DNA of 64,000 nt from Paramecium octaurelia. Lineage: Eukaryota > Ciliophora > Oligohymenophorea > Peniculida > Parameciidae. The notes beneath the pieces were generated by a model. The model was given only the letters and a program-made list of their open reading frames with translations. It was not told the origin of the DNA and did not search any database. The stretch covers positions 65,897-129,896 of the forward strand of contig CAJJDP010000097.1 in assembly GCA_905182995.1 (NCBI GenBank). The letters are read 5' to 3'. Numbering within the stretch: the first letter of the stretch is position 1; each line of letters begins with the position of its first letter. Positions 47,804 to 61,200 of the stretch are shown one piece after another. The position numbers and the translations under genes are program-made.

Positions 47804-48865
47804 TCATTTTTAAAAAAACTTGCCTTAACTTAAATCTATTCCATAAATGTCCTTATAAATTTCTTAGATTGATTTGTCTAAGGTAGAGATTAAATGTCCT
47901 TATCCTTTATGGATTGTGCTAATTTTAGGATTCTTGTTTCGAATGACATTACATTTTTCTAAGACTGATTTAGAAGTCTCAACAGGATTAAAAGTCTCCA
48001 ATTCATTACCTTACTTAATTTTATTATCTTTCTATTCCATCTCTTCAGTTTTTTAAACTTCCCTTTGCTATTGTTGAGATTCTAGAGAGTATTAGTAAAA
48101 TAATTACTTTTTTCTTCTGAGTCTGCTTATTTTAATAATGGAGCCGATCTAGCATGATCCATAAGAGATACTAGATATTAACACAAGGAGAATACATGGC
48201 AAATTATTAAACATAGTAGCAGTAGCTTAGAAATGTGTTTTTTGATGTAAACTAGGGAGTAAATTTTTGGCAATCAATCTGCTTAAATAAGCTTTTCTAT
48301 CAAGTGAACTCATATTTTCAGAGAGATTTTCCAAATTTAATACTTTCTTCTTGCTGAATTTCTGATTCTCCACTTGAGTTTATGTGTGATCCTTCAAAAA
48401 CTGTTCTATCCTTTCTAGACTAGTTTTATCCCTGTATCGAAACACATCTCGTTTAATGTCTTTGGAAGGATCCCTCTCTCTAAAACAGTAGTGAGCAACT
48501 TGTCGATTCGGTAGAAAATCTAGGTCTTTGTTTCTGTCCAAAGCTTCTTGGATACGATCTTTTTCGTGTTTGAAACCCTTAACATAAAATTGCGGATCAC
48601 CCAAATTTTTGGTTGGGTCTTCCTCTCTAAACGCTTAGGTGGTTGGCTATTTGTATTCAGCACAGACGACAGGATTCTCAAGCATATTGATTACAAAATT
48701 TTCGACTCGTTTCCTATAATTCTAAGCCAATCGATTGTTTAACTCTTGATTTATTGAATCACTGATACCTTTGCGAACTTCTCGTTCTCTCATATAGCCT
48801 TTCTTAATCTTATCTATCTCTTTGGATAAGGCTAGTTATTTCTCATATTAATAAGAATTAAACAT
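47804..48865 (-). CDS. Hypothetical charged protein
   Basis: Starts MFNSYQYEKQLALSKEIDK (ATG at 48865), ends ...LSQGKFFQK at TGA 47804-47806. The first half is distinct: REVRKGISDSINQELNNRL, RVENFVINMLENPVVCAEYK, DPQFYVKGFKHEKDRIQEAL and YCFRERDPSKDIKRDVFRYR. The second half is Gln/Glu-rich. Around 48130-48210 two frames look coding (MFNNLPCILL and MDHARSAPLLKQADSEEKS), so an unresolved intron or splice choice is likely. No domain is recognised. Confidence 0.6.
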
Positions 48866-48980
48866 TAATAATTAATAATATGTATGTAGTGTATAATTTG
48901 AGTAATGGAAAGTGTTGAAGATAGTGTAACAAATACTTTAAGTATTCATATAAAACTTAATATTATAAATAGGAAAATGA

Positions 48981-49840
48981 TCATACTTTATAGATTGACT
49001 TTTGTTTTTCAATGAAGGATTTCCATTTTTCTTTGGGTATTTATTATTTTTATACATCATAATACAATGGTTCTATCCAATACATCCATTCATTTTAAAT
49101 CAATTCTTTAACCAATCCTTAGAATAATAGTTTATCATCTTAATTCACAATTTGCTTAATGATTTTTTCAATTTATATTTTATCGCTAAAATCAAGTCCC
49201 TGCAGTGTGCGTATTTTGAATATGATGTTGTTGAACTCTGGATCCAATCGCAAATTCAAATCGTCTTGTTTGGTCTCCACAATTTGGATTAACTATATTT
49301 TAAATTGATTGTTATTACTTTTTGGAGCAGCTGTTGGTATGTTCCTTAGTAGAGTTAGGATTTTTGTTTAATGGTTTCAATTTCTTATAGAAGTAAGGAT
49401 TTAATATTATTATTATGATGGTTTGAGACTCTTGTAATTTACTTCTAGTCAATTTTTTGATGGGTTAGATCGACGCTGTTATCTTATTCAAAAATTCTAT
49501 GTCTTTTACCTGGTGTAGATTTATATCTTGTTTAGCTTAATTCTTTTCTTACTTTGATGTCAGGTAATTCTTCAAAGATTCTATTTCTCTGAGGAGTTAG
49601 ATGATCGTTTTGGTTCCCCTTGGGGATTATTTCGACCTTGATATCGTTTTCTTTTGGTGAGTGATTGGCTGCCTGAGTTAGGAAATATTGATGATTAGTT
49701 TGTTTTGCCAAGACTTCAGGGTTTTGATTGTACACTAGATTTGTTTGATGTTGAGGTTCTTATTCTTATTTTAGGTTGTATTGATAGCCATGAGGCAATG
49801 GTAATGTTTGATCTTGTTATCTGTTATAGAAAAATGACAT
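48981..49840 (-). CDS. Hypothetical Gln/Asn-rich protein
   Basis: Starts MSFFYNRQQDQTLPLPHGYQ (ATG at 49840). The N-terminal region is low complexity (NHQYFLTQAANHSPKENDIK, IIPKGNQNDHLTPQRNRIF). The C-terminal part IQIVETKQDDLNLRLDPEFN, FSDKIQIEKIIKQIVNQDDK and EWMYWIEPLYYDVQKQQIPK is compact and helical, ending KQKSIYKV at TGA 48981-48983. The frame changes near 49320-49350 without a clear intron of usual size, so exon structure is uncertain. No domain recognised. Confidence 0.55.
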
Positions 49841-49885
49841 TTAATTTATTTATTAAACTTAATCATATGTAAATAATTATTACAA

Positions 49886-52063
49886 TCACTACTTGACTTT
49901 CAAATTGATCTTTATTTATTCAATATTATTAATGGAAAGGGGATCTGAATTAACGGAATCACATTAAACGTCCTCTTTGTCCATTTTAATTTAACTCTTT
50001 TCCCATTGGATAAAGTGGGACACTTCAAAAATGTCTCTGACTTCTTGTCCTAATTTTTCGATCAACTTTTCATTAATTTTGTTACTCTATTGCAATGATT
50101 AATGAATATGATCGTAGGCCTACATTATATATAGTCATTGTCACCTAGAATAACTTATAGTAAGCATTAAGTGATTCATCTTAATGATAGCATTCCAGTT
50201 GAGTGGAATTTGTTCTGACACTCTCCAAGGTCCTTCTTACAAGACTTCGAGTCATGCATTATTGTTCTTCCGAAAGATTGATCGCCTGTTTAGGAGCAAA
50301 ATCAAACAACATTAACTAATCTTGAGTTAACAAGAGTTCTTTCAATAGGTTAATTTCTTTGACTTTGTCGATGATAACGCAGAGATCCAAATCTTTATTA
50401 ATCTTTTATCTAAATTGTCTATAAACTGCACTTACATGGCTTTTTGGAGAAGAATGCTGTTGCGATCCGAAAATAATTTAGAGCAAAAGATACTGGAGAG
50501 AATATATTTATAGTTGAATAGAATGGGTTTGCTTCGATTTAATATCTTTTAGATTTACTGAGTTAAGTAACTCTTTCGATCACTAATTCCAAGTTATTTA
50601 ATAATTTATTCTTGTTCTTACTAGAATAAACGCTATTCTTCTTGTCGATGGGTAATGATTAATTCTGTCTTGGCTGGGTATATTTCATCCTGTTTGGATG
50701 CATATTGGTCTTCTTTTTTCGTTGTATCATTCAAGATTAATTTTTAATTTAGCGTGTATTTAGGAGATTGCATTTGAGATTACAGATCTTGATCTTAAGG
50801 TTATTCTTATTGTTTATTAATAATGATGGTTCTGCTTTTAGCCCTGGCTATGGTTTTCTTGATTTCTCTTCTCTGTTGAGTTTCTGCTTGAGTATCATTC
50901 TTAATTGGAAAATCGTAAATCTAATTGGCCAAGTCTATCATGACTAGAGAAATGAACCAAACAGTTACATCTAGATTTGTTATAGGATTTGATGAGGACT
51001 CCGAAGATAAGAGCAACGATATTTGCAAATCCTCCAAGATAAGAGAGTAAATCTGCAATATCCTAGAAATCCCTTTTGATAACGTAGGTGTAGGGACTTC
51101 TCCTCATGTAGATGGCTGAATATTGTTGTCCGTTGTTTTGTACAGTGCTGGTTTTGAAGTCTCCGGCTTTTTTCACATTGAAGACGTTTTCCTGCAGTTC
51201 TTTGAGATAGGGGAAAATGTTGTCGTCGGTGGTGATGTTGTATTTCTGATAAAAGACATCGGTTTCGGTGCCTGTTTGAATCAGGAAGGAGAAAAAGGAC
51301 TCATCGTCCAAAAAGACTTGGGACATATTCTACACTTGTAATGGGTTGATTACAATATTAGTCATGTACCTAAAATTGAGTAAAGAACAACTTACATTTT
51401 GATTCTAAAAGAACGCTCTTGCTAGAGATATTTGTCTCTGGTTTGGGAACTTGCACATTGGGGTTTCCAAGACAAGAGGGAATTGGATGCTGTATTATTG
51501 GAGCAGTCGCTCACGGCTATTTTGACGAACTCAAAAAGGTCACTTGTGTAACCGCCACTTAATATGATAGAGTAGTTATATTGAGGACATAACCATTCCT
51601 AGAGATTGAGCGAAGAAAACTGGGGGGTGAAATTCTAATTCTTAAAAATGTTTTGGAACCGATCTTCAGTGCATGGGATGAGATCGATGAAAGTATCACT
51701 TTTGTTTATGGTTCCATCCGAAGATCTTATGTATCTGCGTTATTTGAGAGTGAGGTTGAAAAAAGGCTAAGTGTTGAATTCAGGTTATTCAACTGCGATC
51801 GCGAACATATAATTGTTGTCGTTTAATTCTATTCTATCTGGATTGGAATCGAAGATTGTCTGAGTGTTCAGATTTATTACATCTCTGTTCAAAAAGTTAA
51901 CGATGTTCTATTGAAAGAAGAATCCTATAACAGCAATAATTGCAAGAGAGAATAGCCCACCAACTGCAGTTTGGTACTGATTCTCTCCATTAAAATTCAA
52001 TTGTATGTTTTACCCAAAAATATCCACTTTCTTAAAAACTTGAATACTAATTGATTCTTACAT
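49886..52063 (-). CDS. Two-TM ciliate membrane protein, copy 2
   Basis: Paralogue of the gene at 44150-46588, on the opposite strand. Starts MQESISIQVFKKVDIFGQN, then IQLNFNGENQYQTAVGGLF and a first TM (SLAIIAVIGFFFQ). The ectodomain has DLIPCTEDRFQNIF and LQEWLCPQYNYSIILSGGY. QNNGQQYSAIYMRRSPYTYV then IKRDFQDIADLLSYLGGFAN leads to the second TM (IVALIFGVLI). Cytoplasmic tail: DLDLCVIIDKVKEINLLKEL, DQLMLFDFAPKQAIN and INEKLIEKLGQEVRDIFEVS, ending at TGA 49886-49888 after a 25-nt intron near 50125. An alternative upstream Met (MKKSSECKNQL) would need a 17-nt intron. Function unknown. Confidence 0.72.
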
Positions 52064-52109
52064 TCTGAAGATTTTTTCATCATCAATATAATATTTTAAA
52101 TTTATTAAC

Positions 52110-53060
52110 TCAATATTTATAAAACCCTCTCCCAGATTTCTTGCCCAACCAACCAGCATTTACGTAATTCACCAACAATGGACAAGGTCTATACTTGGAA
52201 TCACCAAGATCCTAATGCAACACCTTCATTATTTCTAGGCAAGTGTCTAACCCTATGAAGTCTGCCAAAGTTAATGGGCCTGAAATTATATGAAATTGTA
52301 CCCATAGGGACGTTTGTGCCTAATTTCATTGCCTTGTCAATTCCCTCAACGGTTCCAATTCCTTCATGTAAGGTTTGGATAGCCTCGTTTATATAGGGCA
52401 TAAGAATTCTATTTGCAATGAATCCTGGGATGTCTTGTGCTATCACTATTTCCTTCTTCATTTTGGCTGCCAACCTATATTAAAATCAAAATGATTGAAG
52501 TACTCTAAGGTAGTATCCAAGGTTTATTGAGATGTCTAAAGTCCCTTGATGACCTCGATCAATTTCATCACTGGCACTGGATTCATGAAATGCATTCCGA
52601 TAATACGATCAGGCCTATTTGTGATTCCAGCCAACTTTGTTATGGAGATGGAGGAAGTGTTGCTTGCCAATATAGTTTCAGGCTTTGTTGCTTTGATTAA
52701 CTATCTGAAAATTTCTGCCTTCATTTCGTATTTCTCAGGAGCTGCCTCAACAACGAAATCGCAAGATGCCAAATCAGACATTTGCAAATGAAAACTGAAT
52801 CTCTGCAAAACATCTGTTTTTATTTGATCGGTCATTCTATTCTTTTGAATTTCCTTGTCACACCATTTCGATATAAAATTATGACTTGCATTCAATCTAA
52901 TGTCCATATAGAATTGCTATTACCTTTATTCATTCACGTCAACCACTCGCACTCTCAATCCGGCTACTGCACTTCCAACTATGGCGATGCCTGTCCCCAT
53001 TTGACCAGCACCCACAACTCCCAAGACTGTCGAAAATCTGTATCTAAGAAATTATTTCAT
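52110..53060 (-). CDS. 3-hydroxyacyl-CoA dehydrogenase, mitochondrial
   Basis: About 290 residues with introns of 27, 29 and 22 nt. The start [20 protein letters not shown] (ATG at 53060) combines a basic amphipathic targeting-like N-terminus with the NAD-binding [10 protein letters not shown]. Then come [33 protein letters not shown], the catalytic-His region [39 protein letters not shown] and the C-terminal [16 protein letters not shown] before TGA 52110-52112. It oxidises (S)-3-hydroxyacyl-CoA to 3-ketoacyl-CoA in beta-oxidation, or acts as hydroxybutyryl-CoA dehydrogenase. Full domain, catalytic His present. Confidence 0.92.
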
Positions 53061-53190
53061 AATTATTTAAATGACGGACAATTTAATAACAGCACCTTAT
53101 TTTTCTTCAAAGAAGAAGTTCTTTTACAAAAATCTCCTTGATGAGAATTCTAAGGTCGACTTCATCTCACAATATAGAATGATTTAAAAA

Positions 53191-54495
53191 ATGAAGGATT
53201 CAGGCCAACCTCCACAAGCACAAGAATACACCCACAGAAACGAATACAAACCTCTCTTCACTTTTGGATCTCCCAAGCATTCTCTCGAATAAATCACCAC
53301 CAAACAATCCACTCATCTGACCACCACCCAACGTGTCATTCCAAATACCATAGCCTCATTTGATAGGGAAGAGTCATTGCCCACTATTTCGAGAAAAAAG
53401 AGATCAAACATCAAAAAAATCAAGATGATCACACAAGCCCAACAAGATCTCCAAATACTCGACTATCTAGAGTATGTCAAACAAACTCAATTACAAAAAA
53501 AACAATTGAATAACATCTTTGAAAAATTAGATGAAAAAGAAGGAGATACATTTGTTTCCCTAAATCAATTAAAACAGAACCATCTCAAGTCAATTAAGGC
53601 TGAATAAAACCTATACATTCATAAACTTATATTTAGTTCCTTTGCTGTCTACTCCATTAAAGTATTGAAATAAATTACCATATAAGAAATCATTGATTTG
53701 TATTTGGCAGCACAAAAAATACAAACAAGCCAATTCAGCTCAGTAGAATAAATCGTTCAATCCTTCTTATCAGATTTAGAAATCGCCTCCAGAATCTATA
53801 ACTCAACCAAACTCATGGCCTCAGCCCTATGTAAAATTACTGGGATCGATTACAAACTCTTCTATCTCCTTTACAAACCCAAACGAATCCTCCCCAACTC
53901 TGAAGGCTACGTAATCGACGAGAACTTTGCAAACAATTACCAATACACCCACATCGACTGCTACGATGTCTACTACCGAATATTTGGAGCCGGAGACTTG
54001 CCATACGAATATCTAGAACACATGAAGGACTTCTATGCTCAAGAAGCACCAACAACTATGTTCAATAATTAAATCAGACAAAAGGATTATAAACTAGCTA
54101 AGTAGAAACTCGAAAACGATTTCGGAAGAGACAAGACTGGCTGGTACAATAATGCCAATAAAATTGAGGTCGACCTGGATTTCATTAGGAAATTGCTCTA
54201 TTATCAGAAAAATCTCCAAATTTCACTCAAAAACAAGCAATAAGATATCATAATAAACAAGCAGTTGTAATTGCAGCACTATACCAAATAAGTTATCACT
54301 GAATAACCAGAAGAGCAAAAACAGAGGCAAATGATGCAACAAACTAACTCTCTTTTGTACAAAATCGAAACTGTGGAAAATCAAATAGGAACCTTCCCAT
54401 TGGTGTCAAGAGCAAATCGTTATTTCTATGAGAATCTGCACTATCTTGAGAGAATACAGAATAAAATAAAGAAGAATGATTATTAAATATAATGA
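53191..54495 (+). CDS. Hypothetical protein, intronless
   Basis: 434 residues, no intron; start MKDSGQPPQAQEYTHRNEYK, 130 bp from the divergent dehydrogenase. More C-rich codons than neighbours (CTC, ATC, ACC), as in highly expressed Paramecium genes. The N-terminus is unstructured. A helical region FEKLDEKEGDTFVSLNQLKQ is faintly EF-hand-like. Then IDYKLFYLLYKPKRILPNSE, IDCYDVYYRIFGAGDLPYEY and DFGRDKTGWYNNANKIEVDL, and a C-terminal coiled coil (EEQKQRQMMQQTNSLLYKIE). No domain is recognised. Confidence 0.75.
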
Positions 54496-55039
54496 ACAAT
54501 TATATTATACCTTTGTATCAAACAATTCTATTGAACTATGGATATATCTATTCATTTGTTTTGCCAGTAATTTGAGTATTCACTAATCTTTTCTGAGCAA
54601 ATTAAGAATGTAACTCCTTATAAAATTTGAGGATTTATTTTAACATAACTATATAGATTTCCTCCAAATCAGTAGCAATATCATCGATAAACCAGTATCA
54701 CTAGAAAAAAATGAGCAATCATTTAAACCTATATGTGTTTACTTAAAATAATAGATTAATTTCATAAAACAATTGTCAAACAAATAGAAACTGATTATTT
54801 GTAATAATATCAGGTCCTTTTTGATAATACATGTACTTATAATATACTTTCTATATATATAAATACTTAATAATGAGCAAAAGGGTGAGCAATAAATAAT
54901 CCCATTAAATCAACTGTAATTAGTAAAATTCATGTTTTACAATTTATTTACTGATTAAGTTTATGATTTCTTGTTTTCAAGGGTCTATGTCTAAACATAT
55001 ATCTACAACTTAAAAATTATTTACAATTAATTTAATAAA
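54496..55039. other. Intergenic, nothing recognised
   Basis: About 545 bp of A/T-rich sequence between two + strand genes. No frame reads as protein, and no RNA gene was seen. Confidence 0.5.
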
Positions 55040-57632
55040 ATGTAATGTCTGGAAAACTATAGTGATGATTTGGATCCTTCTTTTGTGGATTGCAATAATG
55101 GCCATTAAAATTTAAGTTTATTTTGATATCTAATTAGAAATAAGTAGCTAAGGACTAATCATATCAAAAGAAGAAGAAGATTAAATCGTTGATATGAGTG
55201 GAGATGCATTTAAAATAAACCAAAACCGTGATGTTGAGAATGATCACCAAAGTTCTCAATAAGAATTACAAATATCTTAAAACTCTCTCTTTGATGAATC
55301 TGATGACTTCACTTGTTGCTACGCTTGGCAATAAATGGACCAGATAAATGATAATGATGTACATGAAAATTTTGAATAAAAATCAAATATTGCCAGTAAT
55401 GCTTAATTAAGTGAGGAAGAAATGATGGTAAATAGGATTAGTGATGATGATAATGATGAAGTACATTTAAAATCAGAATAAAATAATTAGAATTAAAATG
55501 TAAAACTAAAAAACTATGTATTTTAGATAGAAACAATAAAGGAGAAGATGAATCGTTTAGATCAGGAGTATACAGCTAGACTTTCCAATTATCAAGAAGA
55601 AAAGGAGAAAGAATATATTACTCTGAAAGAATAATTGCAGAAAAAATTACGCGATAATGAAATAATATTACGCTAATAAATTGAAGCTGAAAGAATTGAG
55701 TTGACAAGTTAATATCAAAAGTAGAGTGAAGCCTAAGAGAGCATCTTAAAATAAAAGTAAATGAAAATCAAAGAAAACTTGGGTTGCGAATTCATAATAT
55801 GTGTCTAAAAGGTGAATAGGAAAATAGGAAAGCAATTATTGGAAGATTTAGAATAATATAAATAACTAAAATAGAAATCTAATCAAAGTAAACTCAACCT
55901 TTTGCAACAAAAGCTTTATTTAAATCGCTTAACTAATATTAAGAAGACAATCTAAAAACAATAATCTGATTTAAATAAAAATTGTTCCATCGAAACTTCA
56001 GAAAAGAATAAGCACTTGCAGAAAGAGTTTAATTAATATCGAATATAAATCATAGAGTCTATTGAATAGATTATGTAATCACTAGATTAACAAAATGCTG
56101 TTAAACTTCACAAAGAAAAAGAACTTCTAAAAAAAGAGTTTAACTAAAAATGTGAATCTTAAAAAGCCCAATTGAGATACTAAATCGCTTAATAGTAGAA
56201 TATAAATAAAATAATCGATAAATATGCCAAATAAATTTTCGAGAATCACATCGCAGAGAGAAGGAAGTTTAAGGAATAATAATTATAAGAAGAAATAAAA
56301 TATATTTAATAAAAGGAGCTCAAGATTGCTTCATATTTAAACCTTGATTGTAATGACATAGAAGTCAAATAAATAAAATATGATAATTTAAAATAGTTTT
56401 TGGCCTTGAAAGAGTAATTAAATGAAACATTAACTAACAAGATTTAAAAATTAAAATTGGATTTATAAAATTCATACCAAACAATGAAAAGCAATTTAGC
56501 CGAAGCCTATATTGAAAAGCTTGAGAAGCAAAAGAGGATTCATGACAATAATCGTCAATATCGATTAGTACTAGAAGTGTTCCAAGATGCAATTAAAAAG
56601 TAGAAATTTATAGATGAATTTTCTGAGAATATACAAACCCTAGAGACTCAAAAATAAAGGATGAAACAAAAATTATAATGTTTAGAGATCAAAATTGATG
56701 AAAATTCGTTACCATCCACATCTTCTCAATTAGAAAGGATCAATTCTTTGAAATAACTTCATGATAGAGTCTAAGCACTTAAAGTAGAAGATTAGGAGGT
56801 TTAAAAGGAATTAGTACAGTTACAAAGGAAGCTTTATAAATTAGAATCAAATCGTTAATACAAACAATACAAGTCATAAATTATTTATAATTGTTCACAA
56901 ACCCTAAATGAATTAAATGATCGATTTAATAATGGTGAAATAGATTTTAATAAGCCATTGGAAATTTCTGAGTTATCTACATAGTAACAAGTATCTTCAA
57001 AATGTGAAATCTTTCAATAATTTCCAGGTCTAATTGATCTTGTTGAAGAGATGAATTTAAAAAAAATGTATAAATTTATATATTCTAAAGGAAAAAATGG
57101 AAGGCCTTTGTATTGAACTAAAGAATAATTTGGAATTTGCAAGATGAAATGCGTAAAAGAGAAAAAGCGAAACTCAAAAAAATTGGGAACAAACTAAATA
57201 ATGATATCAGAAACATTGAATAAGAATTTTAGCAACAAAGTAACTTAAAGAAGAAGAATGAATTTAGATTAGAGTTTTTAGAAAAATAGGGATAGATCTT
57301 AAAGTATTAATAATCCCAAATAATCGCTATTGAATAAAAAGGAATTTAATGGAAATAAATATTACAGACTAAAAAGAAATTTTTAGATAGTATGAATTTC
57401 TATACTTCTGATCAATCGCCAATTAAAAAATCGTTAGAAGAATTAGAAATTTTTTACATCTAATATATTAATAGTGATAATGAAACTGACAATTTACAAT
57501 AAAATATTTAGGTATTAATTAGGTTTATTCTAGGCTGAAGGATAAGCTAAATATAAACTTTAATCGCCTAGTGAATATTCTTTTATTTCGCAGAAGTAAA
57601 ACTTTGATTTATAATATATGTTATTTAAGTGA
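55040..57632 (+). CDS. Long coiled-coil protein
   Basis: About 840 residues. Starts MQCLENYSDDLDPSFVDCNN. Introns of 22 nt (near 55113), 23 nt (near 57068) and 22 nt (near 57511) maintain the frame; the last leads to AEGQAKYKLQSPSEYSFISQ and TGA 57630-57632. Almost the entire protein is a Lys/Glu/Gln coiled coil: QEEKEKEYITLKEQLQKKLR, EKNKHLQKEFNQYRIQIIES, RIHDNNRQYRLVLEVFQDAI. It has an acidic, Ser/Asn-rich first 150 residues. Such proteins in Paramecium are usually cortical, basal body or cytoskeletal. No specific family was identified. Confidence 0.75.
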
Positions 57633-58291
57633 TTCTAATTGTTTTTTATAAATTATAAACTTCACTTATTAAGTGTAAGAGATTGTTTACAATATATTTT
57701 ATAAGGAAATTAGAAAATTTGATAGTTATCAGCTATCTTAGCATAATTATTAAGTATTTTTGTTTTCTTTATCTTTCAAATTACTAATAATTTATTATTG
57801 TGTTAGAATGCTGATGCAAAAAAATAGTAAGATAAGATAAAACTTTCTTTATTCTATTGGTTAAATATAAAGAATTTGTTAATTTATTAATTTAAATTTA
57901 ACTTTTATGAGATAGATTGATCTAAGGTCATAAATTTTTTACAAATATTCAACTAAATAAACCAAATAAACTAAATTTTACTCTAAAAATACATTAGTTT
58001 TATATTATAAGCAGCAATGATTATATTATTGTAAACAGGATATCTTTAATATGAGGGAATACGTAGTTATAAAATACAGATAAAGTAAAACTACGATGGT
58101 TCCACGAAGTTTTGTAAAATTAAATTTCTCAGTGGTAGAGTTAGATTGGATAGTATAGGTGATTGAATTTTCTTTTTGAATTGGGTGAGAATGAGAAGTA
58201 AATAAAAGGAGTTGTTTAGAATCTAGGTAATGAGAGTATTCTACCTAATGTATGAGAATAATAAAAAACGGTTTTACATATTTATTTTTTC
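57633..58291. other. Intergenic, nothing recognised
   Basis: About 660 bp of A/T-rich sequence upstream of the giant gene. No start-adjacent motif or RNA gene seen; the last bases before the ATG are T-rich. Confidence 0.5.
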
Positions 58292-61200
58292 ATGAAGAAA
58301 TTGTTATTGCTATTGCTTGCTACCCTAAGTGTTGCAGAGGTCTGCGTAGTTAGGGTAGGCATGACTTATTACGAAGCAAGAGACTTAGATATTAGTAGAT
58401 TCAATTGTTACATGAACTTTGATGGAACCATTGAAGCACTAACAAGATGGGTTGATATAATTGAACATCGAGAATAATTGTTAAATGACTTGGAAGTGTT
58501 AGCAAAAATGATCAAGATTATTGAGAGTGCAAAGTAGGCTACCACAGTGATTCGTGATTATGAAAGAAATCGGCCATCTTTTAAAGCATTTCTCTAAAAT
58601 GAGTGGACATCATGTAGAATTGATGATGCTAACGATTATGTGCAGCGCCTTAATGCTTAAAGAACAAAGGAAGAACGAGTTGCATTGGCTAATTCGATTA
58701 TAAATTACTTGAGAAATGCAGAGAAATAGATCTATGGATATGTGGATTCATGTCGAAATGTTAGATTAGCTACACATTTGAAATAAAAGATTGCATAATT
58801 GAAAGCTTTGAAACAAGTTTGTGAATAAGAACTTAAAAAACCATAACCCAGAGAAGTAATAATAGAAAGCGATGATGATGATGTTGTATATTACTTTGAA
58901 GAATAAGCAATTGAAGAAGTTTACGATTATGTTTATGTTTACGAAGATGAAATGGAAGCTGAATTTCCAGTAGATGATTCAGAGCCCCAAGTTTATAAAT
59001 ATGCCTAAACTCCAAAGGTGACAAAGAGCACTGTGATTAAGACCAGAGAAATATATGGTGCACAAAAGGATACGAGCAAAGTGGTTGATGCTCATTCCAC
59101 CTATGGACCAATTGAATATATCAGAAGTGGAGTCGGAGAGGAGTGTGAATATTATGGAGATACAGTAAACTAGCCAGAGCCAGATTATGTGGATGGAATG
59201 GAAGAAACAGAAGAGCACCCTCAATAAGTTACTGAGGACCCAGTGCCTGATGATAAGAAGGTGACAGAGGAGGAAGTTGTGAAGGAAGAAGACACTACGG
59301 AAGAAGTAATCCAAGATGAACCAGTGCCAGATGATGAAAAGATTACAGAAGAAGAAAATACATCAGAAGAAGCAATCCAAGATGAACCAGTACCAGATGA
59401 TGAAAAGATTACAGAAGAGGAAAGCACTGAAGATGAAATTATAACAGAGGAAACTATTGAAGATGAACCAGTGCCTGATGATGAGAAGATTACAGAAGAA
59501 GAAAATATTACTGAAGAAACCATAACTGAGGAGATTATTGAAGATGAACCAGTCCCAGATGATGAAAAAATTACAGAGGAAGAAGCCATAATTGAAATTA
59601 CAGAAGAGACTATTGAAGAAATTACACAAGAGGAGAAGAAAGATGATAAACCTGCTGAAAAAAACAAAGTGAAGCCAAAAAGAAAAGAAAAAACTAAGAA
59701 GGAAGAGAAGAAAAAAAAAATAAATTAATAAAATGCTGAAGTAATTAATAAAAAGAAGAAAAAAACAGAAACTAAAGAAACCAAAAAAACAGAAGTTAAA
59801 ACATAAGAGGTTACAAAGAAGAAAGAGAAAGTTGTATAGGAAAAGAAAAAGAAGAAGGTTGTTGAAGATAAAGAAGAAGTTAAAAAGAAGGATGATCCAG
59901 TTGAGGAAAAAAAAGAAAATGGAGAAGAGGATGGAGAAGTATGTGTACCTTAATTTAAGAAGAAGTCAAAGAAAGTTGTGAAAAAGGTTAAGCGAACAGG
60001 GCCTCGTCCTAAACCTGGTTAAAAGACTAGAAAGGAAGCTAAATAAGAGAAGAAGATGGCAAAAAAGCAGCCTTTACCTGCCATTTGTTATGGAAAGAAA
60101 CATTATGTTGAAGAAATTGTTGGGGAAGAAATCATTGAATCCTAAAATAAAGGAGCTAATTATTTAGCGGTTGAGAATTTACTTAATGATGTAGTTAATG
60201 AGGATAAACATGATCATTAAAATGAGCATGACAGATCTGTCAAGTTAACATCGGTTAAGGATGAATTTAATGCCAATGAACCAACTCAATTTTAACCACC
60301 TAAACATAGAGCAAGCAGTGGTAGAGTTCAAGAAAAGAAAGCTATTGCTGTTAACACTAAGTATTTCAATTCAGATTTTGATGGCGAACCTACTTAAGTT
60401 TTTGAATTTGAGGATAGAGCATTATTGCAAGATGCATCTGAATATGGATATGGATTCTGGGTGAGATTCAGCGAACACTCAACTAAATAGCATGCTCGTG
60501 AAGAGGGCCAATATTATTTCCTATCGAGAATGACAACGAATGAGGAATATGAAGACTTCTCGTTTTATGGAGACAGAACTTTAGCTCTGTTTTTGTATGA
60601 CAACTCGTTTGTATTTTCAACTTATGATATCACAACCTAAAGTAAGACAAAGGATACTAATGTCGTATTGAATGAGAACATGGATAGTATTTGGTATTTT
60701 GTAGTGTACACTTACAGTTCTCAACAAAGAAAGGTTGTGGGATATGTAGTAAAATATGGGGAAGGTGCACCCAAATACAGAATTGAAATTGAAGCCTAAC
60801 ATGTTCCACCTACCTATGTTAAATTCATTTTTGGAGGAAAGCATATGGATTATTTGGGATTGAATGGATAGTTTGCAAATATCTTTTATGATGTAGATGC
60901 TCCTGCATTTATTGATGGAGATGAATCCTTAGAAGAAATCATCAAGACTTTGAGTAATATGCCTCAGCAATTGCCAATTTTGATAGAAGAAACAATCATT
61001 AGCAAACCAATTTTAATTAGTGGTAATGAGAAAGGAGAGCATTATCATTTTGATCCTCAAGAGTCACAATTATTGATAGAAGAATATGCAGTCGCTTTTT
61101 GGTTTAGATGGGTGGATGACCTTAAAGTAGATGAACCTAATGCCTTTTAACTCATTAATCTGAGATCGAATAAGGTGCGAGCTCAAGGGAAAGGAGTTTT

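Noticed and set aside
59221..59667. Ser-rich protein on the minus strand opposite the acidic repeats
   Set aside because: It is the reverse complement of the DEPVPDDEKITEEE repeats; its low complexity is a shadow of the + strand gene.
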